From Bathymodiolus brooksi (taxonomy: Eukaryota > Mollusca > Bivalvia > Mytilida > Modiolidae), in contig OY804578.1 in the NCBI GenBank assembly GCA_963680875.1, positions 99,973,689-100,037,688 on the forward strand: a stretch of 64,000 nucleotides of DNA, read 5' to 3'. This document shows positions 57,456 through 64,000 of this stretch, in pieces. The stretch's first letter is position 1. The number at the start of each line of letters is the position of its first letter. Under the pieces are notes generated by a model that saw only the letters and a list, made by a program, of their open reading frames with translations, was not told where the DNA came from and made no database searches. Both the position numbers and the translations under genes were made by a program.

Positions 57456-59604
57456 ATCTATCTTTTTTATTAGTTTTAAGCTATACGATCAAATATCAGA
57501 AACACTATAAAGAAATACAACGCATGTTATATAAATAAACCACATAGAGCAACACAACACACAAGCAAAATATAACAACGATTGACAACAACAAATAACA
57601 ACGATTGACAACAAATGACAACGAATGACATCTTAAAGACATTTTAGATTGCCATAAATTCTGACGCATGACACCTTTTTAGAATAACATTCATCATGTA
57701 CGCTCAAAGCCAAAAAAAGTAGAGAATCAAATATTTTGTTAAAAATTTGGGAGCAAAAACAATAAAGCGCCTAAAGAGGACAGCCAAATTGTTGCGACAC
57801 ACCACTATAAAAGTAGTACAAAGTTAACACATGTTAGTAAAGCCATATTGTCGCCCTGTGAGATTTATTTTTGGCCGAGCATTGAATGTCATAGCTTTTA
57901 GTTTTGCAATGGTTTTGTCCCTGACTGTTTCTTACGTAGATATATTTGATTTTGTCTATTTAAGAAAATGTGTACTCAACGAAAGTATGTCTTTATGAAG
58001 AATAATTAAGGGTAATAACAAAATTACCGAACTCCGAACAATCTTACAAAGGGAAAGTCAAAACTCATAAGTATATAAACAGATAAAATCAGTCAACAAC
58101 CGGAAAACTGTGAAAACCGTAATGACCCTGACTTGGTACAGGCATTTCTAAAGAAATGGTGGGTTGAATCAGATTTTAAAGGGCCAAACCTCCCGCTTTC
58201 ATTACGGCTCAAAGGTTCCGGCTGTCACTATAACAGTATTTATAACAATACTGGAACAAAATAGGTAAAATAGTTGTCAAAGCAGTACCAAGAAATGAGG
58301 TCCTATTTATACATCTAGTAGTGGATGCTACACCATTATCATTTATATTTCAATTTGGTTGAAGTTTCTCCGGGTCTACAGTATTGTGTCAATCTAACAC
58401 TGGTGTGGCCATACTAATACATATATTTTACAAGTTACTTCTATGTTACGACAACGCTGACTGTGTATAATTAAATACGACGAGATGGAATTAACCGTTT
58501 CCACTGTCTGTATAACACACCCGTATGGAACGGGTCAAGTAGGGTTGGTATCCCCTTGAAAACCAAGGACTTTTAAAAGTCGAAATTTTTCGTAACTATC
58601 CATTAGAATCAGGATTTTTGTTGAATTATGATTATTAAAGTCCAGATTTTGGCCACCAAATTATGAATCTATCGAACCCCTCCCTGGAAACATTATTAGT
58701 AAGGGCATGTATGGTATATTATATATAACTGGAAACAACTGCATATAACATTTTGAAGCTTAATACATTTTTTTAAAATTTTTGGAATTACATAGATCAT
58801 CAAAGTTCATCAAAGTTCATCAAAGGCTTTACATATTAGAGTTATAATATTGTGTAAAATTCTACAAATCGCTGTATACCTCTAGTTATGTTTGTATCGC
58901 ATTCAGACAGTGAACCAGCCTTCTTACAATTAAATTGACAGAAAATAATGTGCATGTCTTCCAACATTAGACTAATCTCAAGTATTTATTTAATGACTTT
59001 CTTTTTTATCGCCACATTACCGTCTTGTCTTTCGCTCCATTTTGTTTTGTATTTAAAAAAAATATTTCTTATTATTAATTGAGAAAGTTGTTTTTCTTTT
59101 TTTTATTTTAAAATGCAGATCAATGTTTTGACGAAATATAATAATAAAACTGTATACAAATTAAAACAAAAATGTATGTCACTCCATAATTTTCAAGAGC
59201 ACAAGACAATCTAGTTTGACATCAAAATATATACTAGTTACCAATCTAAATTCTCGTGAACTATTGTTTATTTTATGCTTTTATTCTTTGTTGAAAGTTG
59301 TCATTTACTCACATGTTGAATATACTTGCATGACCGCATCATTTCATTAAGATGGGAGGCTTGTGTCCATAAAACTAGTATAACCCCGCCACTTTTTATT
59401 GAAGTGTTTGTACCAAGCCAGGAAAGTGAACGGTCACGTGTGCTAAAGGTATCAATTTTGCCTCTTTCTGTGATTTTACGATTGGATTTTAGAAGTGTTA
59501 GAATCGTGTGGTATTTTTAGCTTTTCAATTTTATTTTGTATTTTATATCTATAAGTGAGTGTACTATCAAATTCATATTTTGTGTTGTCAAGTGAATTAT
59601 TATC
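57456..59604. other. unannotated AT-rich sequence
   Basis: Short direct repeats only (ACAACGATTGACAAC near 57578-57612; CATCAAAGTT near 58798-58820). No gene is supported. Confidence 0.5.
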
Positions 59605-59740
59605 AATTATGGACTTTTTACGAGGTCGATATGTTATATATGGACCTGTTAGGATTATATTGACCGACTTCGTCCTCGGTCAATATAATTCTAACAGGTC
59701 CATATATAACATATTGACAGAGTAAAAAGTCCTTAATTTT
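59605..59740. repeat. near-perfect palindrome, ~57-bp arms, 8-nt loop
   Basis: ATATGTTATATATGGACCTG then TATATTGACCGA on the left mirrors TCGGTCAATATA then CAGGTCCATATATAACATAT on the right; the loop is CTTCGTCC. GGACTTTTTAC at 59611 pairs with GTAAAAAGTCC ending at 59732. A transcript would form a long stable hairpin. Confidence 0.93.
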
Positions 59741-59875
59741 TATATTACATTTGTTTTTCAATATTATTATTTTTAATGAAAACTAAAATTTTAGAAATTT
59801 TTTGAAACTTTTGAAATCTTATGGAAATTTTAGAAATTTTTTAATTTTTTGAAAATTTTGAGATTTTGAACTTTA

Positions 59876-60436
59876 AAGGGGCATTATCTGCCATAATCGT
59901 AATTTTTTGTACCCATAAAAACTATCAGATATGATTAATGCCTTAATAAAACGTGTTTCTGTAACTTATAAATGTTCGCGCATCGAGGAAAAAACATGCA
60001 ACTGCTCGTGTTTTGAGATCGATCAAGAAATGGACGCCATCTTATTAATTATCGACATTGTTTACGGAGTTTGTCGAATCGTCATTAAATCAGTACAACA
60101 ATGCACTTTTTTCTTATTTTCTATGAATCTGCTTTTAGTCGGCGCTAATTACGGACAAAGAACCATGCAAGTTTGCAGTTAATAAGCGACAAAATACAAA
60201 TTATTCGTTTTTACCTGTCAGTAGTAAGGTCAGTTGCATACGGAGAAAGCGAGGTCAAATTATTTGCTTGCAAGGAAATAATAAATCGATGGTCATTTTC
60301 GTTCTCAAAAGGCGAAAAGTGGTTCGATAAGCTGTTTAATGTGAAATATTTACCTTTATTTCATCATTTTAAAGCTATTTACCAATTTCCAAAACATATA
60401 TTTTTTTTGGTCAAAATCGTAGCTAATGCCCCTTTG
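59876..60436. mobile_element. MITE-like element, ends AAAGGGGCATTA
   Basis: The left end AAAGGGGCATTATCT is mirrored at the right by AGCTAATGCCCCTTT. Two frames (59931-60182, 83 codons; 60173-60466, 97 codons) lie within or across it. They overlap by 10 bp but have no recognisable domain and are not claimed as genes. No target duplication was evident. Confidence 0.6.
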
Positions 60437-60532
60437 AATACCGTACTTATATGCGCGCATTCGTGAGTTACTGCGCTATTTGGTCATTCGTGACATATTT
60501 TTGATAATGAAACTCGTCAATTAGTTACAGTA

Positions 60533-60804
60533 TTTATTATATAGATAAAAATGTTTCGAATCGAATTTAATATAAAATGAGTTTAATTGCACCGTAGAAT
60601 TACAGAATTTTCCGAGTTAAAATAAAAACGATAATTTCATATTATCGTTTTTAATTTCACTCTTGCTATATTTCGCGCCATTTCGTTGTCAGAAAAGTAG
60701 TTCCGACAACGAAATGGCGCGAAATATAGCGAGAGTGAAATTAAAAACATTATCGTTTTTATTTAACTCGGAAAATTCTGTAATTCACAGCTATCTATAT
60801 AATA
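60533..60804. repeat. long palindrome, ~90-bp arms, 14-nt loop
   Basis: Left arm 60597-60690 and right arm 60705-60786 match closely: CGCGCCATTTCGTTGTC / GACAACGAAATGGCGCG and CAGAATTTTCCGAGTTAAA / TTAACTCGGAAAATTCTG. The left arm has a 12-nt extra segment making AAAACGATAAT/ATTATCGTTTT an internal mini-palindrome. TATTATATAGATA at 60533 pairs with TATCTATATAATA at the far right. The loop is AGAAAAGTAGTTCC. Confidence 0.92.
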
Positions 60805-61300
60805 ATGATAAATTAACAAATTTTCTTTTCGTCTGCTGAGGAACTGGCGCTTCCGCCATGTTGTTTACTACAGGTGGAGTGTAAACGCGGTCCGGAACGG
60901 ACAATATCCGGATCTAAATTTAGTAATATAGCGTCAATATACTTAAAAATAGAAACATAGCGTTAATATTTTTTAACAATAGAAACAAGACGTCTGGTTT
61001 CTTCACAGTGGAAAAAATACATTAAATATTCTGTATATCACGAGATTGAGTTAGCCAATGAAATTGTACGAAAACCACACCATATGTAATATCATCTAAT
61101 ATGGGTGGACTCGCGACAATGTGATTTAATATTCAATGACCATGATAATGAATGTTGATATCTGTAACCTTTGACCATTGGCTTACAATTAAGGAATAAA
61201 TTTCAATAACCTTTATGACGTTACGCGCGATGTTGGTGACACTTGACTTTACACATAATTAACATTGAAAAGAACGTTTCGCGTCTTCTTTTTCATTTCT
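60805..61300. other. unannotated sequence
   Basis: No supported feature. Confidence 0.5.
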
Positions 61301-61309
61301 TCTTCTTCC

Positions 61310-61518
61310 TTATTTGTGTTTGCATACCGTGGGTTTGGTTAGGATGGAGGTGGTGTGGGTGTGTTTTGATGTATTGTTCTATATTTCGGAATTTCACTTT
61401 TTGTTTTTATTGTTATATTTGTGTTTGAATACCGTGGGTTTGGTTAGGATGGAGGCGGTGTGGGTGTGTTTTGATGTATTGTTCTATATTTCGGAATTTC
61501 ACTTTTTGTTTTTATTGA
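61310..61518 (+). repeat. 105-bp direct tandem duplication
   Basis: ATACCGTGGGTTTGGTTAGG then the GATGGAGG(T/C)GGTGTGGGTGTG region recurs at 61324 and 61429, with only about three differences. Because 105 is a multiple of 3, a 152-codon plus-strand frame (61314-61772) contains two 35-residue repeats such as NTVGLVRMEAVWVCFDVLFY. The frame is rich in F, L, C, V and Y from T-rich DNA and has no recognised domain. Confidence 0.85.
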
Positions 61519-61772
61519 TTTTTATTTTATTTTGGCTTGCTTGTATATATTTGTGTTGTTGGTGTTTTCCTTTAGGTGTTTATTTCAATGTTTGTTTGTT
61601 TGCTTATTTATTTCGTTTGTATTCTCTTTTAGTATTTATTTATTGTTTATGTTATGTGACAGTACTTTATCATTTTTTCTTTGAAAGTATATCTTGCTCT
61701 AAAACGAGATTATCATATTCTGTTTGTTTATTGATTGATTGTATACGTTGTATTCCTGAAAATTTCTCGTAA

Positions 61773-63195
61773 TATCTTATGTATAATCTAGTGAAATTAT
61801 AATTAAAACAATTCAGTTCACATTTTTAATTTTCATATTTATATATTTCGCGATTTTTTTTAACTATTATATAATTATAGTTTCTACAATGCACATATTC
61901 TTTTTTGCAATGCTTGTTCAAAAATGACACACACAAAAATTACGGTCATGAATTCATTTTTAATTAGGGTCGCTTGAGTAAGCGGAAACACATCGTTATT
62001 TTTTCAGGTTTGGTATATTTTTGTATTTTGTTTTCGCTCTTTTGTTTGTTGTTTTTCAAGTTTTGATATCGTTTGTTTGTTTTTAGCTTCTCTTTTCTTA
62101 GTTGTTGTATATTTGTTTTAATTTTAATAGAAAACTATAGAAAAATATAGAAGTAGCGCAACGTTATTTTGCCGTCGATAAGAAAAAACGTTTACTGGAC
62201 AAATTGGGTAACGTTCTACAATTTTACGTAGAAATCGTAATTTTTATCCGAAATCAAGTTTGTTAATTCATTCTGTGCCACTGAAAATGAATATTTTTCG
62301 TTATTTGGATTTAGCACGAAATATGAGCGAAAAATATAGTTTCGAATGTGTAAAGTTTTATATTTCGTGTTTTTTTTACGTCAAGTTGCAACTGGACATT
62401 TTGTTGACCTTACTCCTTTAGGAATATTTTTTAACTTGCTTTAAAAAAATAATTTTTGAAAAGACTTTTTCGTTTTTGAAGATAATAACATTTGATATGT
62501 ATACTTTTTTTGTGAAAATTTTGTAAAACATAGCTGAAATAAAGCTTGGTATTTGGCATGCAGATGTTTTTCCTTCAGCGTTACGTTCTTTCCCTTCCAT
62601 AAACTTACCGATTTTTTCCTTCAAGCATTGCTTTAATCAGAAATCGTTAATGGGGTCATAGAACACGCTGACTCTGTTTCCGGTCTCACAAAAAAAATGG
62701 TCCGAAAAATATATTTTTAGGTTTTTACTGAGAAAAATGTATAAGACATACGGATATTTTGTAACGCGTTACATGAGAAAATTGTGTGTTAACGACGTTT
62801 TCTTCCAATAAATTCGTTTTCAAAAGCAGAAATAAACCTAATCTAATACAATAAAACAAATATTCGTATAATTCCCTATTCAACCATGTATCGGAAATAA
62901 AAATCCATCAATCTAAAAAAAATCTACATTCGTTTTACTTATTTCATGTTCTATTTAGTCAAAGTATCACCAATAGCGCGCGTAACGTCTTATGACAACA
63001 TTTACGTTGCATCTTAGAACCATAAATATATATAAATCAACATAAAAGATATGATTTCAGTACTACGAAAACTTTCCGTACATATTGTTTATATCTATTA
63101 CGACAATTGTTTATGAAAGTTTTAGTATGTAAATTTAATTGTATTTAATATGAAATTTTATTAATTGAATGTTTATGATATATATTTTTTTATCC
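61773..63195. other. unannotated AT-rich sequence
   Basis: No supported feature. Confidence 0.5.
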
Positions 63196-63311
63196 AACTT
63201 AGCGTGTTGGTCTTCTACAAAGCGGACCTCATTGTCACCTTATTGAAAATAAACTTGTTCTCGCCATGATATAGCTGAAAAATTGCTGAGTCTCAATCAC
63301 TCACTCACTCT
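63196..63311 (+). mobile_element. SINE family 2, 3' part
   Basis: AAACTTGTTCTCGCCATGAT then ATAGCTGAAAAATTGCTGAG and a (TCAC)n tail match the reverse complement of 2555-2650. The A/B boxes are not recognisable, so it is 5'-truncated or diverged. Confidence 0.75.
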
Positions 63312-64000
63312 ATTTGTTTTTTGTTATTTTGAATTTTAGACAGCATGCATTCTTACTAAAATACGTTTAATGTTCTTATCAAGAAAGTGTGGCATTAAAC
63401 AATTTGCTTTTATTTTTGTTTTATTTTGTCAAATTGTATATTTTTGAATTGAAATCTTTATGGAATATCATATAATACTATCAAATCTTATAACGCAAAA
63501 CTTGTATACAATTTGAAAAAAACATTATTCAAATGTTTCCTTTTTATTAGATTTAATTTTGAAATATATGTGCAATATGACAGCACGATCTTTGCCTCAG
63601 CATCCAATAGATGTTCATTTCATAGATGTTTATTTCATAGATGTTTATTTCATAACGTATAGAGAGAGTATGATTAGTGTTAATGCAGAAAGAAATTTTA
63701 GACACCCAAAATGATACTAAAGATGTATTTTGGAACAGAAAACAAAATTGAAATACGTCACACCATATAATTGATACTATGTAAGTGACACAATATAGAA
63801 ATATATATGCATTACGTGTTTTGTCAAATCAAATCATTGCTGCAATGAAAAAAAAAGTTGAAAAGGGGATATATGAGTGTCTTTACATACATCACATTCT
63901 TTACCAAACGATAGTACTGTATCAGCTACTGAGATAATTTTGCTAACCTTGATCAGGTGATTTATATACAGCTTCATTTAATGGACATCTCCACGCAGAT
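63312..64000. other. unannotated AT-rich sequence
   Basis: A short AGATGTT(T/C)ATTTCAT triplet repeat lies at 63610-63653. No gene is supported. Confidence 0.5.

Overview
The window looks like intergenic or intronic DNA from a bivalve mollusc, most likely a mytilid mussel. It is strongly AT-rich, no reading frame carries a convincing intact gene, and almost all recognisable content is repetitive. The mussel assignment rests on repeat families I recall as abundant in mytilid and other bivalve sequence: tRNA-derived SINEs ending in a motif like GATATAGCTGAAATATTG, a TGGTGGGGTTCGTGTTGCTC repeat, and tandem modules carrying GGTGGCCATCTTGGATTT. That is recollection; no search was run. I found no rRNA, no free-standing tRNA, no CRISPR array and no bacterial-type operon. 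The longest open frames (up to 433 codons at 54.9-56.2 kb) are artefacts of a 39-bp tandem unit that happens to be open in all three minus-strand frames.

Layout. 0-7.9 kb: mostly unique AT-rich sequence with SINE copies, a dispersed mussel-type repeat and small MITEs. 7.9-12.3 kb: four minisatellites (47, 50, 28 and 40 bp units) and SINEs. 15.8-19.1 kb: a 36-bp array, a ~590-bp inverted repeat with ~185-200 bp arms, a 156-bp palindrome and two degenerate arrays. 19.95-23.4 kb: a 29-31 bp minisatellite broken by five separate insertions, each with a clean target-site duplication: a 1.1-kb Mutator-like element (9 bp), three SINE copies (14, 11 and 10 bp) and a hAT MITE (8 bp). The Mutator-like element carries a decayed exon-like fragment of a RecQ-type helicase. 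24.6-26.6 kb: a 1.62-kb hAT-like element in one unit of a tandem duplication, with the neighbouring unit preserving an empty site. 28.5-30.7 kb: a 34-bp array split by a 1.1-kb insertion. 31.4-35.3 kb: SINEs, a Tc1/pogo-like MITE and two related MITEs. 36.0-38.6 kb: about 13 degenerate ~165-bp modules. 39-50 kb: sparse, with MITEs, SINE fragments and palindromes. 50.7-56.7 kb: a 53-bp array, then a large 39-bp array with higher-order structure, split by a 1.8-kb non-autonomous LTR retrotransposon (230-bp LTRs, CCCC target duplication, PBS and PPT on the minus strand). 57-64 kb: unique AT-rich sequence with a hammerhead-like motif, two long palindromes, a ~560-bp MITE and another SINE tail.

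There is no gene network to describe. The biological content is a layered record of transposition into tandem-repeat DNA, in which the regular arrays allow insertion sites and target duplications to be read directly.
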